The notes below the pieces were generated by a model. The model ran no database searches, was not told where the DNA came from, and saw only the letters and a list, made by a program, of their open reading frames with translations. A DNA stretch of 39,202 nt from Desulfotignum sp. Its GTDB lineage: Bacteria > Desulfobacterota > Desulfobacteria > Desulfobacterales > Desulfobacteraceae. The stretch covers positions 1-39,202 of the forward strand of contig JAABUD010000191.1 of NCBI GenBank assembly GCA_011389555.1, written 5' to 3'. Positions within the stretch are counted from its first letter, which is position 1. Each line of letters starts with the position of its first letter. Shown here one piece after another: positions 27,040 to 35,511 of this stretch. The translations under genes were made by a program, and so were the position numbers.

Positions 27040-27987
27040 ATGTTTCAATTTCAAAAAGAACAGAAAACATGTGAAATCGGAGGAGTTACATTCGGAGGTC
27101 AGCCCGGTGACTATCCAACTGTAGTTTGTAATTCAATTTTTCAGAAAGGTGACAAGGTCTTCCAGGGAAAGCGCAAAGACGGATTTGACCACGACATGGC
27201 ACGGGAACTGCTGAAAACCCAGGAACGATTGACCCAGGAAACCGGAATCCCCGGAATGGCAGATATCGTCGCAAACACAGGCAAAGAATTCAAAGATTTC
27301 ATTGATTTTGTCGTGGAAAATTCCGACATGCCGTTTTGCATTGACGCCTGGATCCTGAAGCCCAAACTGGAGGCAGCCGCATACTGCGCTGAAAAAGGAC
27401 TCATGGACCGGATGTTCTACAACAGCATTACGGTATGGGAAAAGGATCTTGATGCGGAAATCAGTGAGATGGCCAAAATTGGTGTAAAAAATGTTCTGCT
27501 TGTGGCCTTTGACCAGGAAGACCAGATGCCCTCCGGTAGAATTACCGGCACCCAGAAACTGCTGGACGCCATTGACCGAAACGGGGCGAAATTTGACAAT
27601 ATCTTTATCGACACATCGGTGATGAATGGTCCTGCTACAGCTCTGTGCGGACTGGCCAATAAATTGATCAAGGAAAAATGGGGGCTTCCTACGAGCTCTG
27701 CGCCCTCCAATGGGTCCTACATGTGGAAAGCAGCCAGGGAAAAGTGGGGGTTCAAAGGATGGGCTGCTGCAGATGCGGCATTGGAATCTCTGGCTGCTTT
27801 CATGACCCATGACATGATTTTTTCAGGACCCATGGTCGGGGCACAACGGATCATGCCTGCCATTGCAATGGCGAATGCATTTCAGGCCACAGCGGTTTAC
27901 AGCGAAACCGGACGGCTGCCCATAGATATCAACCATCCACTCTACAAATTGTTTCCCGATTTTGTAGAAAACCTGAAAAACAGCTGA
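27040..27987 (+). CDS. MtrH-family methyltransferase (tetrahydropterin/tetrahydrofolate methyl transfer)
   Basis: 315 aa, start ATG with GGAGGAA. It resembles MtrH, the subunit of methyltetrahydromethanopterin:coenzyme M methyltransferase that moves the methyl group between the pterin and cobalt: QKTCEIGGVTFGGQPGDYPT, GIPGMADIVANTGKEF, DAWILKPKLEAA, FIDTSVMNGPATALCGLA and a C-terminal GPMVGAQRIMPAIAMANAF. No other Mtr subunits are encoded here, so it would work as a soluble enzyme with the corrinoid proteins, methylating or demethylating tetrahydrofolate in a bacterium. First gene of the main methyl-transfer unit. Confidence 0.88.
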   Translation: MFQFQKEQKTCEIGGVTFGGQPGDYPTVVCNSIFQKGDKVFQGKRKDGFDHDMARELLKTQERLTQETGIPGMADIVANTGKEFKDFIDFVVENSDMPFCIDAWILKPKLEAAAYCAEKGLMDRMFYNSITVWEKDLDAEISEMAKIGVKNVLLVAFDQEDQMPSGRITGTQKLLDAIDRNGAKFDNIFIDTSVMNGPATALCGLANKLIKEKWGLPTSSAPSNGSYMWKAAREKWGFKGWAAADAALESLAAFMTHDMIFSGPMVGAQRIMPAIAMANAFQATAVYSETGRLPIDINHPLYKLFPDFVENLKNS

Positions 27988-28052
27988 CGATCTGCAAGGA
28001 CGTAAAACCCGTCCATATAAGTTAATATTTTAATTGATTGAAAGGAAACTAC

Positions 28053-29102
28053 ATGTCGGAACTTACTGGAAAAGAAAGAGTAGTCAAAATGTTCAAGCGT
28101 GAACCTCTGGATACCATGCCCTGTTTCAGTGGGCAGGGAGCTGTTGTGGTCCAGGCCATTGAAAAAATGGGAACCCAGTTTGCAAAAATTCACACAGATG
28201 CCCGTCTGATGGCTGAATCCGCAATCACCTCCGCCCGGTTGTTCAATATGGATGCCGTGGTGATTCCGTATGATATGGCCGCTGTTGCAGAAGCAATGGG
28301 CCGGGGAATCTCTCTGTATGAAAATGCGGAAGGCATCATCTATCCGACGGTTCCGGACAAATGGAAGGACCTCGACGAAATTGACATCCCTGCCGACTAC
28401 ATGAACCAGGGCCGCCTTCCTATGATCGATGACGCTTTTAAAATCATAAAGGCTGAAGCCCCGGACCTGGCTGTCGGAGCCTGGGTACTCGGGCCGTTTA
28501 CCCTTGCCGGCCAGATCATGGAACTGGATATATTGTTGAAGGGGTTGAAGAAGAAAAAGAATGAAATTGCCGCATTTCTGGATCAGATGACCCAGGTGAC
28601 CATTGATATGTGCAAGCATTATCAGGAACTGGATGTGGACTTCATTTCTGTAAGGGATATGGGGTCTGGAACAGATCTTCTTTCGCCGCGCATGTGGAAA
28701 ACCCTGGTTGGTCCGAACCTGAAAAAAGTGTTTGATTCCATCACCTGCGTTCCTTCCGTAAACCATATCTGCGGCTCCACTGACATGATCATTGAAATGA
28801 TGCATGAATGCGGCGCTGACGCTCTTTCTGTGGATCAGAAGAACAACATTGTTCAAACCCGGGAGAAACTGGGAAAAGACGTTCTTTTGCTGGGAAATTT
28901 TGATCCCTATAAAACCCTGACACAGATTGAAGATGTCACAGAGGTGGAAGCGGTCATCAAGGATTGTATTGACAATGGTGTGGATGCTGTCTGGCCTGGA
29001 TGCGATATCTGGCCTGACGTAAGAAAGGAAAACATGGAAACCTATGTCAGAACGGTCAAGGAACATGGCAAAAAAGCATCCCCGGCTGTAGGCAGAGTAT
29101 AA
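28053..29102 (+). CDS. UroD-family corrinoid methyltransferase (MtaA/CmuA-like)
   Basis: 349 aa from MSELTGKERV, with AAGGAAA upstream; a TTG five codons earlier is less likely. Zinc ligands appear as NHICGSTD (H-x-C-G) and WPGCDIWPD near the C-terminus. Other family landmarks: LGPFTLAGQIM, ISVRDMGSGTDLLSP and LLGNFDPYKTL. It should transfer a methyl group between a substrate or thiol and the corrinoid protein encoded next. Its neighbours (MtrH-like, corrinoid protein, activator) make a complete substrate-to-folate methyl-transfer set. A 374-aa antisense frame over it is a shadow. Confidence 0.9.
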   Translation: MSELTGKERVVKMFKREPLDTMPCFSGQGAVVVQAIEKMGTQFAKIHTDARLMAESAITSARLFNMDAVVIPYDMAAVAEAMGRGISLYENAEGIIYPTVPDKWKDLDEIDIPADYMNQGRLPMIDDAFKIIKAEAPDLAVGAWVLGPFTLAGQIMELDILLKGLKKKKNEIAAFLDQMTQVTIDMCKHYQELDVDFISVRDMGSGTDLLSPRMWKTLVGPNLKKVFDSITCVPSVNHICGSTDMIIEMMHECGADALSVDQKNNIVQTREKLGKDVLLLGNFDPYKTLTQIEDVTEVEAVIKDCIDNGVDAVWPGCDIWPDVRKENMETYVRTVKEHGKKASPAVGRV

Positions 29103-29138
29103 GATTTGAGACGATGTTAATAATAAGGAGAAACGATC

Positions 29139-29810
29139 ATGTCTAACCAGGAAGAAATTTTAAATGCATTGAAAACAGCAGTTGTGGAGTATGAAGAAGA
29201 TGATTGTGCCGAAGCGGCCCAGCGTGCTCTGGATGAAGGTGTCGATCCCATGGTGGCTGTCATGGACGGACTGGCAGCCGGTATGGAAGAAGTCGGCGTT
29301 TTGTTTGATACCAATGAATATTTCGTGCCTGAAGTCCTGATGTGCGCAGATGCATTATATAAAGGACTGGACATTCTCAGACCCCATATCAAACTTGACT
29401 CGGACGCACCCAAGGCATCCGTTGTGATCGGTTCCATCCAGGGAGATGTGCATGACATCGGAAAAAACCTGGTAAAAATGATGTTTGATGTGGCCGGATG
29501 GGATGTCCATGACCTGGGCCGCGACGTACCGCTTGAAAATTTTGTGGAAAAACAGCTTGATACGAAATCAGATGTTCTGGCCATGTCTGCCATGATGACC
29601 ACGACCATGATGGGAATGAAAAAGGTGATCGCCATGGTCAAGGAAAAAAATCCAGACTGTCTGATCATGCTGGGCGGTGCTCCTGTAACCCGTGACGTTG
29701 CCAATCTGTTTGGTGCGGATGGATATGCAGAATCTGCAGGAAACGCTGTTTCTGAAGGCATCAAGATGATCGGAAGGCTCAGGGAATACCAGAAAGGTGA
29801 AGTCAAGTAA
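29139..29810 (+). CDS. Corrinoid-binding methyl-carrier protein 2
   Basis: 223 aa, AAGGAGAAA before the ATG. Same architecture as the 26.1-kb protein: helical cap (EEDDCAEAAQRALDEGVDP), B12-domain motif GDVHDIGKN, SAMMTTTMMGMKKVI and LGGAPVTRDVANLFGADGY. Directly between the UroD-family methyltransferase and the reductive activator, it is the core methyl carrier of this operon. It has the high acidic content typical of such proteins. Confidence 0.94.
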   Translation: MSNQEEILNALKTAVVEYEEDDCAEAAQRALDEGVDPMVAVMDGLAAGMEEVGVLFDTNEYFVPEVLMCADALYKGLDILRPHIKLDSDAPKASVVIGSIQGDVHDIGKNLVKMMFDVAGWDVHDLGRDVPLENFVEKQLDTKSDVLAMSAMMTTTMMGMKKVIAMVKEKNPDCLIMLGGAPVTRDVANLFGADGYAESAGNAVSEGIKMIGRLREYQKGEVK

Positions 29811-29830
29811 CCATAAGGAGCAATGAATCA

Positions 29831-31930
29831 ATGGCACAAGAATATGTTACTGTTATTTTCCAGCCGTCGGGGAGACGCGGCAAAGTACCCAAAGGGTGTA
29901 ACGTTATAGAGGCTTCCCGGCTCATTGGCGTTGATATTGAAGCGCTGTGCGGAGAAACCAAGGTTTGCGGAAAGTGTATTGTCCGGATTGAAGAAGGCCA
30001 TTTTGAAAAATATAATATACAGTCCTCCATGGATCATGTCACCCCATGGCAGGAAGATGTTGAAGCCAAATTCATCAACTCTGAAAAAAAGGAAAAAGGA
30101 TTCCGGCTCGGATGTGTGGCAAAAATTCAGGACGACATCCTGATTTTTGTACCGGAAGAGTCCAGAGCCGGAAAACAAGTGGTTTCAAAAGCGGCCAGGG
30201 ATATCAATATTGAATTCAACCCCATGGTCCGGCTGTATACCATTGAATTGAAAAAACCGGATTTTGAAGACAAGGTTGGAGACTGGGAACGTCTGGCCAA
30301 CGGGCTTTCAAGAGAATACGGGCTCACCGGCCTGACAATAGATATCGTCACCTTGAGAACCCTTCCCGGTGTGCTTCGTGCACAGAACTGGGTGGTTACA
30401 GTGTCGGTCTGGAATGACAAGGAAGTTATCCGTATACAGCCGGGCAGGGTCAAAAAAGCATATGGGATCGCCATTGATGTAGGCACCACTACATGTGCCG
30501 GCTATCTGTGCGACCTGACCACCATGCAGGTGATCAATACATCGTCCATGATGAACCCCCAGTGTAAATACGGAGAAGATGTCATGGCGAGAATCACCTT
30601 TCACATGACTACACCAGGCGGTTTGAAACGGATGAGCGATGATATCATCGAAGGCATTAATTCATTGATTGAAAAGGCAGTTGCACCTACCCATCCCAAG
30701 AAAAAAAAGACAAAGAAAGCAAAAGGTGATGACGGGCCGGATGAATATCGCGAGATCATCGAGGAGGGTGTCGAATACCTGAGAATCAGCAAGCACGACA
30801 TTGTTGACCTGACCATTGGTTTCAATACAGCCATGCATCATATCCTTCTGGGTCTGGATCCGGAACCGGTTGGTCTGGCACCTTTTCCACCCGTCATTCA
30901 TCACAGCCTGGATATCAAGGCAAGGGATCTTTGTATTGATATCAATCCCTCATCCTATGTGTTTGCCATGCCCAACGAGGCTGGTTTTGTGGGTGGAGAT
31001 AATGTCGGGGTGCTTCTGGCGGAAGAGCCATATAAAAGTGATGAAATCCAGTTGATTATCGATATAGGGACAAACGGTGAACTGATTCTCGGCAATCGCC
31101 ACAAACTATACTCATCCTCCTGTGCGACAGGACCGGCCATGGAGGGTGCCCAGCTCAGTTTCGGTATGCGGGCCGCCCCGGGCGCCATCGAAAGGATTGA
31201 AATCGATCCTGAGACCCAGGAAGTCGATTACCGAGTCATCGGACATGACAAATCTCGAAAATTTTCCAAGCCCGAAGAGATGAAAGTCAAAGGTATCTGC
31301 GGATCAGGTATCCTGGATGTTCTTGCCGAGCTATACCGGTCCAGCGTAATCACCAAGACCGGTGTATTCAACAAAAAGATGTTAAAGACCAATCCGCGCT
31401 TCCGAATTAATCCGGATAACAAACAGCCCGAATTTGTCCTGGCATGGAAGGAGGATTCATCCATTGACAAAGATATTGTCATCACACAAAAAGACATCCG
31501 GCAGATTCAGCTGGCCAAAGGGGCTCTGTATGCCGGCTGCAAACTGATGATGAAACGCATGGGAATCGACAAGGTGGACACTGTCAAAATTGCCGGTGCG
31601 TTCGGTACGCATGTGGATCGGGAAAAAGCGCTTGTCATGGGACTTTTCCCTGATTGTGAAATTGAAAAGATCCATGGTGTAGGGAATGCGGCAGGCGACG
31701 GTTGCCGTGCCGCACTGTTGAACCGGAAGAAACGGGATGAAGCCAACTGGTGTGCAAGAAATGTTCAATACCTGGAACTGACAGTAGAACCAACGTTTGA
31801 GCAGGATTTCATGGAAGCCATGCAGTTGCCGCATATGAAGGATCAATTTCCTCATCTTGAAGGGGTTGTGCCGGATCATGTGCTCCATCAGGGTCCGAAG
31901 GGCCCTGTAAAACCTGAACAGAAAAATTAA
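29831..31930 (+). CDS. Reductive activator of corrinoid proteins (RACE family, 2Fe-2S plus ASKHA ATPase, DUF4445)
   Basis: 699 aa. N-terminal plant-type [2Fe-2S] domain with Cys40, Cys46, Cys49 (ALCGETKVCGKC) and a fourth near 97 (RLGCVAK). After a linker comes the actin-like ATPase domain: AIDVGTTTCAGYL, TIGFNTAMHHILLG, FVGGDNVGVLLAE, IDIGTNGEL, GICGSGILDV, and AGAFGTHVDREKALVMGLFP. These enzymes use ATP to re-reduce Co(II) corrinoid proteins that have gone inactive. A Lys-rich insert (KKKKTKKAKGDDGPD, about residue 290) is unusual. It lies 20 bp behind corrinoid protein 2, its expected client. Confidence 0.93.
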   Translation: MAQEYVTVIFQPSGRRGKVPKGCNVIEASRLIGVDIEALCGETKVCGKCIVRIEEGHFEKYNIQSSMDHVTPWQEDVEAKFINSEKKEKGFRLGCVAKIQDDILIFVPEESRAGKQVVSKAARDINIEFNPMVRLYTIELKKPDFEDKVGDWERLANGLSREYGLTGLTIDIVTLRTLPGVLRAQNWVVTVSVWNDKEVIRIQPGRVKKAYGIAIDVGTTTCAGYLCDLTTMQVINTSSMMNPQCKYGEDVMARITFHMTTPGGLKRMSDDIIEGINSLIEKAVAPTHPKKKKTKKAKGDDGPDEYREIIEEGVEYLRISKHDIVDLTIGFNTAMHHILLGLDPEPVGLAPFPPVIHHSLDIKARDLCIDINPSSYVFAMPNEAGFVGGDNVGVLLAEEPYKSDEIQLIIDIGTNGELILGNRHKLYSSSCATGPAMEGAQLSFGMRAAPGAIERIEIDPETQEVDYRVIGHDKSRKFSKPEEMKVKGICGSGILDVLAELYRSSVITKTGVFNKKMLKTNPRFRINPDNKQPEFVLAWKEDSSIDKDIVITQKDIRQIQLAKGALYAGCKLMMKRMGIDKVDTVKIAGAFGTHVDREKALVMGLFPDCEIEKIHGVGNAAGDGCRAALLNRKKRDEANWCARNVQYLELTVEPTFEQDFMEAMQLPHMKDQFPHLEGVVPDHVLHQGPKGPVKPEQKN

Positions 31931-31980
31931 CCCAAATGACGGGGGCTCGCCTTTCAAACACTACAAGCCTGTGTAGAGCC

Positions 31981-32034
31981 GTTTTTCCCGGAAGCCGTAT
32001 TCCTGTTCAATCTTGAATGCCTTCCGGGAAAAAC
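31981..32034 (+). repeat. 14-bp perfect inverted repeat between the activator and the GICGF-protein gene
   Basis: GTTTTTCCCGGAAG and CTTCCGGGAAAAAC flank a 26-base loop that itself holds TTCAA/TTGAA. No T-run follows, so it is unlikely to be a plain terminator. It is more likely an mRNA processing or stabilising hairpin setting the ratio of upstream to downstream genes. It lies 50 bp after the activator stop. Confidence 0.55.
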
Positions 32035-32079
32035 CATCACACTGGGGGAGTCCATGCCATTCATAAAATCCGGAGGGTT

Positions 32080-32430
32080 ATGGAAAATCAAATAATCCAG
32101 GTGAATCCGGGAATATGCGGTTTCATATGCCGGATTGAAAGCCGGCAGACAGACAAACGTACTGTTGACATTTCAATCACCGGCTCGGAATGCACTATGA
32201 TCAAAACATTTTCCGATTTGCTCCCGTCAATCAGTCTTAAGGATCTTTTTGTTCCTTTAACCCGCAATCCGATCATCATAACTGCGGACCGGGCAGGCTG
32301 TCATCCTGCCTGCCCGGTTCCTGTAGCAGTGATCAAGTCTGCTGAAACAGCCCTTGGACTTGCTCTTCCAAAAGATGTTTCCATCATTTTTTCAACCCCG
32401 GAAAAGAATGTCGACCATGGCTACGAATAA
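32080..32430 (+). CDS. Small conserved GICGF-motif protein, unknown function
   Basis: 116 aa from MENQIIQVN, start ATG directly after GGAGG; the frame is open 21 codons upstream. Contains GICGFICRIE, ITGSECTMIKTF, RAGCHPACPVPVAVIKSAET and ALPKDVSII. The Cys and His residues (GICGF, SEC, GCHPACPVP) could bind metal. It resembles a family of small uncharacterised proteins from anaerobes, possibly DUF6951, though I am not sure of that name. It starts the second half of the operon and is followed by a thioredoxin-fold and a DUF2284 protein. Confidence 0.7.
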   Translation: MENQIIQVNPGICGFICRIESRQTDKRTVDISITGSECTMIKTFSDLLPSISLKDLFVPLTRNPIIITADRAGCHPACPVPVAVIKSAETALGLALPKDVSIIFSTPEKNVDHGYE

Positions 32431-32441
32431 AGGAGAACCGC

Positions 32442-32807
32442 ATGATAAATGAATCGGAAAAAGAGAGAATGGCACCGGTTATTCCCCGGACAGCTGCTGG
32501 ATCCGCGCCTGTTCTTCTGGAAATCATCTGCGAACGTGTCCATTGTGTCATGTATGATTATGCCATCCAAACCGTTGACATGGTGGTTGAAGAATTCGGA
32601 AGCGAGGTGGAAGTTCAGACCATCGTCCGGCGTGGTGATCTGAAAAACAGCATGCGGTTTCTGGCGGCGTGCAAACGGGCAAAAAAGATGCTTCCGGTAC
32701 CCACTATCCTGATCAATAATGAAGTGGTCTTTACGAATGTTCCCCGTCCGGAGGAACTCAAGCATGCTTTGGAAACCGCTTTGGCATCCGGCAGGAAGTC
32801 CATATGA
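32442..32807 (+). CDS. Thioredoxin-fold protein, degenerate active site
   Basis: 121 aa, AAGGAGAACC upstream. It belongs to the same small family as the four genes at 34.7-36.2 kb: N-terminal strand (VLLEIICERVHC), helix, VEVQTIVRRG, then the cis-Pro segment LPVPTILINNEVVFTNVPRP. The CxxC motif is not kept: Cys35 remains, the second position is Tyr (HCVMY), and a Cys30 lies five residues earlier. It may bind a partner rather than do dithiol chemistry. Its stop overlaps the next start (ATGA). Confidence 0.7.
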   Translation: MINESEKERMAPVIPRTAAGSAPVLLEIICERVHCVMYDYAIQTVDMVVEEFGSEVEVQTIVRRGDLKNSMRFLAACKRAKKMLPVPTILINNEVVFTNVPRPEELKHALETALASGRKSI

Positions 32808-33430
32808 AAAAAAAAATCGTGTATTTGCCACAGCCTGAACCTCAAACACACATCACTTTCCGTTCCAGAGCCGGTGTGACGGATGACATCCTTGCTCTTC
32901 TCCATGAAAAAGGCCGCCAATACGGCGTGGAATCGGTTTTGCCTTTCAGGACGGACAACATTGTTCTGGCACAGTGGGTGAATCTCAAATGCCGGTACGG
33001 GTGCTCGCAGTATAACGCCAACTGGTCCTGCCCCCCTGCCACACCGGATCTTGACCAAGTCAAGAGAATGATGAAAGAATATTCCACAGCCCTGCTTCTT
33101 GCAGGCAGCCAGAACCGGAATGATTTTTATAAGGACAGCAACCGGAACCGGACAGACCAGGTCAAATACTGGAAAGGGACTGTCAGTCTGGAACGTATGC
33201 TTTTTTTACTAGGATATGACAAAGCCATCAGTCTGGTCAGTGGAGCCTGTTCCCTCTGCCGGGAGTGTGCATATCCAAAAGCCTGCCGCTTTCCCATGGA
33301 AAAACGGCCTACTGTTGAATCATTTTATATCGACCTTGTCGGCACGCTGAAACACCTGGGCATTGAAACCTGTGTGGCCATGGCGCACCATGAAACCTTT
33401 AAATACTATTCCATTATATTACTGGATTAG
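32804..33430 (+). CDS. DUF2284 predicted metal-binding protein, second copy
   Basis: 208 aa. The family Cys pattern is complete: LKCRYGCSQYNANWSCPPATP, then CSLCRECAYPKACRFPMEKRP. It is similar in layout to the 9.1-kb copy, with a longer middle part. No function is established for the family. It is the last gene of the unit that begins with the MtrH-like gene and is translationally coupled to the thioredoxin-fold gene before it. Confidence 0.85.
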   Translation: MKKKIVYLPQPEPQTHITFRSRAGVTDDILALLHEKGRQYGVESVLPFRTDNIVLAQWVNLKCRYGCSQYNANWSCPPATPDLDQVKRMMKEYSTALLLAGSQNRNDFYKDSNRNRTDQVKYWKGTVSLERMLFLLGYDKAISLVSGACSLCRECAYPKACRFPMEKRPTVESFYIDLVGTLKHLGIETCVAMAHHETFKYYSIILLD

Positions 33431-33504
33431 GCCGGTGGCAGTGATTACAGAACCAGAGAAGACTTGTGAAAAGATTTCTTTCAACCTCTTTTGGTAGAAA
33501 ATCG

Positions 33505-33550
33505 TCTTTTTTTTACACCAAAATGATCTGTTGGACGATTTACTTTCCTT
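33505..33550 (+). promoter_or_regulatory. Conserved upstream element, copy 2 (before the Sec-UroD gene)
   Basis: TTTTTTTTACACCAAAAT, eight bases, GGACGATTTAC and TTTCCTT match the element at 26.9 kb. ATCGTC at 33501-33506 and GACGAT at 33534-33539 form an inverted repeat. It lies about 80-125 bp upstream of the start codon, in a 198-bp gap with no gene. Confidence 0.5.
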
Positions 33551-33628
33551 TACGTTCCATCATAAAGTTACAATGCAGTAAAAACCTTACCACAAAATAT
33601 TAACCCGAACCAATGAGGAGACAGCAGT

Positions 33629-34663
33629 ATGGCAAAACAGATGTTGATCGATGCATACAGGGGAAAACGAACCGTTTCAGCCCCATGGGTTCCCTATGCA
33701 GGTGTTCATTGTGCATTTCTTATCAATGAAAAAGCTGATGCATTTCTCCAGGATCCGGAACTACTGGCAAAGGGCGTGGTGTACACCGCAGAAAAATACA
33801 AGGCTGACGGTATTCCCTTGTTGTTTGACCTGTCGGTTGAAGCCAATTCCGTAGGGTGTGATCTGAAATGGTGGGAGGACAATGTGCCGTCCATATCCAG
33901 TCACCCCTGTTCGGATAAGACACCGGAAGAGGCAAAACTCAAATTGCCCACACCGGATTCCGGACGGTGGCCCCAGATCTTCCAGGCCGCCGAGATCGCA
34001 AAACCGAAACTGGAAGCCCTGGACTGTGCCATGATGGGCCTTATCTGCGGTCCCCTGACCCTGGCCTCCCATCTGGCCGGAGTTCGTATTTTTACGGATG
34101 TTTACAAGCATCCTGACTTTGCCCACAAAGTACTCAAATTCGCCGGCCAGGTCTGTGATGCAGCTGCCAAATTTTACATTCAGATGGGCTGCGACATCAT
34201 TGCAATCGTTGATCCTGTGGCATCCCAGATCAGGGATACCACGTTCCTTGAGTTTGTTACCCCCAACTGCCAGGCTGCGATTAACACCATTCATGAAGCC
34301 GGCATAACCTCTTCGTTTTTTATCTGCGGCGACTGCACCAAAGTCATCGATTCTGTCTGTAACATCGGTACCCATGGTTTTGCCATTGATGAACAACTCA
34401 ACATGAACTTCATACGGGATAAGGCTGTCAAGGCCGGGAAGGGATTTGGTGGAAACCTGAAGCTGACCCTGTCCCTGAGTCTCGGGCTGATTTCACCCCG
34501 GGAGGATGCCATTGTGAGCCTGGCTGCCGGCGGGTCACACGGCTATACGTTTGCCCCTGGCTGAGATCTCCCCTACGATGTTCCGGTGGAACATATGATC
34601 CAAGCATACGAAACCAAGGCATGGTTTGAAGAAACTTTCCCGCGGTATCCGGAAACCAAATAA
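33629..34663 (+). CDS. UroD-family corrinoid methyltransferase, apparent selenoprotein (Sec312)
   Basis: 344 aa with UGA at 34562-34564 read through. The start ATG follows GAGGAG. UroD/MtaA-type barrel: GLICGPLTLASHLAG, DIIAIVDPVASQI, FVTPNCQAAI. The UGA falls in FAPG-UGA-DLPYDVPVE, where relatives have PGCDLPxD and the 28.1-kb paralogue has PGCDIWPD, so it replaces the third zinc-ligand Cys. The coding sequence continues for 32 more codons (ending FEETFPRYPETK) to TAA. A seven-pair hairpin with a GGT loop follows the UGA. The first ligand motif is also unusual: FFICGDC, with Phe where the His of H-x-C-G normally is, and an extra Cys. Both metal-site changes suggest altered chemistry, perhaps a different methyl acceptor. 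Without readthrough it ends at residue 311. Confidence 0.85.
34578..34594 (+). promoter_or_regulatory. SECIS-like hairpin for Sec312 of the UroD protein
   Basis: ATGTTCC and GGAACAT form a perfect seven-pair stem with a GGT loop located 21-23 bases after the UGA. Loop and distance are close to the E. coli fdhF SECIS (GGU at about 19-21). Confidence 0.75.
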
Positions 34664-34680
34664 CCAAGGAGAGCGGTAAA

Positions 34681-35076
34681 ATGGCGGAAGAAAAAATTAC
34701 AGTTGACGTTTTGACCCTTGACAGTGTCCAGTGTGCGGCATGTGGATACATGATGGAGTCAATGGCGGCTATGCCCCAGGAAGTTCAGCAGATTATTGAA
34801 TACAGGGAATGGTCGGTCAAAAACAAAACCGGTATCGGAAAATTCATGGAATTAAAAGGCAAGGTTCTGCCGTCAATCTGCATTGAGGGTGACATTGTTT
34901 TTCCAAGTATTATCCCCCAGTATGAAGAATTGATTGATGCATTGATAGAGAGGACCAAAAACCCTGACCTGGTGGCTAAATTAAAGGCGGCCCGGGACAA
35001 GGGTTTCGAGTTTGACAAAATAACGGAAAACCTTGACAAGGCAGGGGCAGGAAAAAACACCAGAGTTGACAGCTGA
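34681..35076 (+). CDS. Thioredoxin-fold redox protein with CAAC motif
   Basis: 131 aa, AAGGAGAG upstream, 17 bp after the Sec-UroD stop. Redox motif Cys18-Ala-Ala-Cys21 (SVQCAACGYM), then VKNKTGIGKFMELKGKVLPS with cis-Pro in LPSICIEGDIVFPSIIPQ. The helix after CxxC and the x-P-S-I-x-x-x-G strand are shared with the following genes. It is probably a dithiol partner of the adjacent methyltransferase. Confidence 0.75.
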   Translation: MAEEKITVDVLTLDSVQCAACGYMMESMAAMPQEVQQIIEYREWSVKNKTGIGKFMELKGKVLPSICIEGDIVFPSIIPQYEELIDALIERTKNPDLVAKLKAARDKGFEFDKITENLDKAGAGKNTRVDS

Positions 35077-35100
35077 TTTTCACCGATACTATCCGTAACC

Positions 35101-35145
35101 TCCGTTCCCGGAGACATTATCATTATCTGGGAACGGATTTCCTTT
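35101..35145 (+). terminator. Terminator/attenuator hairpin after the CAAC thioredoxin gene
   Basis: TCCGTTCCC pairs perfectly with GGGAACGGA (nine pairs, 19-base loop), followed by TTTCCTTT. It lies 25 bp after the stop codon and 27 bp before the next gene, so it may end or attenuate the Sec-UroD transcript before the redox-protein array. Confidence 0.55.
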
Positions 35146-35163
35146 CACGTACAGGTATTCACG

Positions 35164-35511
35164 ATGACAGACAGTAAAAAATTGATCATAGAAGTTATGT
35201 ACAAGGCTGCCCACTGCCTTCCTTGTGTATATATGGATAAAGCAGTCCTGGATATCCTTCCGGATTACCGGGAAATCGTAGAATACCGTCGGGTGGACAT
35301 TCTCAGGGGTGCCGGCAAACAGCGGTTCCTTGACCTGTCTGTGTCCCTGTTCGGCAAAGATGGCGTGTTCAAGCATAAACGAATTGCACCGATCCCCTCT
35401 CTTTTTATCAATGCTGAACTTTTTTTTGACCTGATTCCTCCGCGACATGAACTGGAAGATGCCATCCGGGAAATGGCGGGTGAAATGCCCGTTTTCAGCC
35501 ATGACATGTGA
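35164..35511 (+). CDS. Thioredoxin-fold redox protein with CLPC motif
   Basis: 115 aa. Active site Cys18-Leu-Pro-Cys21 in KAAHCLPCVYMDKAV, then EYRRVDILRG and cis-Pro in APIPSLFINAELFFDLIPP. It is the all-Cys version of the next two genes, which have UGA at the first Cys. It overlaps the next gene by 11 bp. The ribosome-binding site is weak. Confidence 0.78.
   Translation: MTDSKKLIIEVMYKAAHCLPCVYMDKAVLDILPDYREIVEYRRVDILRGAGKQRFLDLSVSLFGKDGVFKHKRIAPIPSLFINAELFFDLIPPRHELEDAIREMAGEMPVFSHDM

Noticed and set aside
27942-29066. A 374-aa minus-strand open frame
   Set aside because: It lies exactly antisense to the UroD-family gene at 28053-29102, whose translation shows clear family motifs and a ribosome-binding site; the minus frame matches nothing.
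29117-29806. A 229-aa minus-strand open frame
   Set aside because: Antisense to corrinoid protein 2, which has the DxHxxG motif and a good Shine-Dalgarno site.
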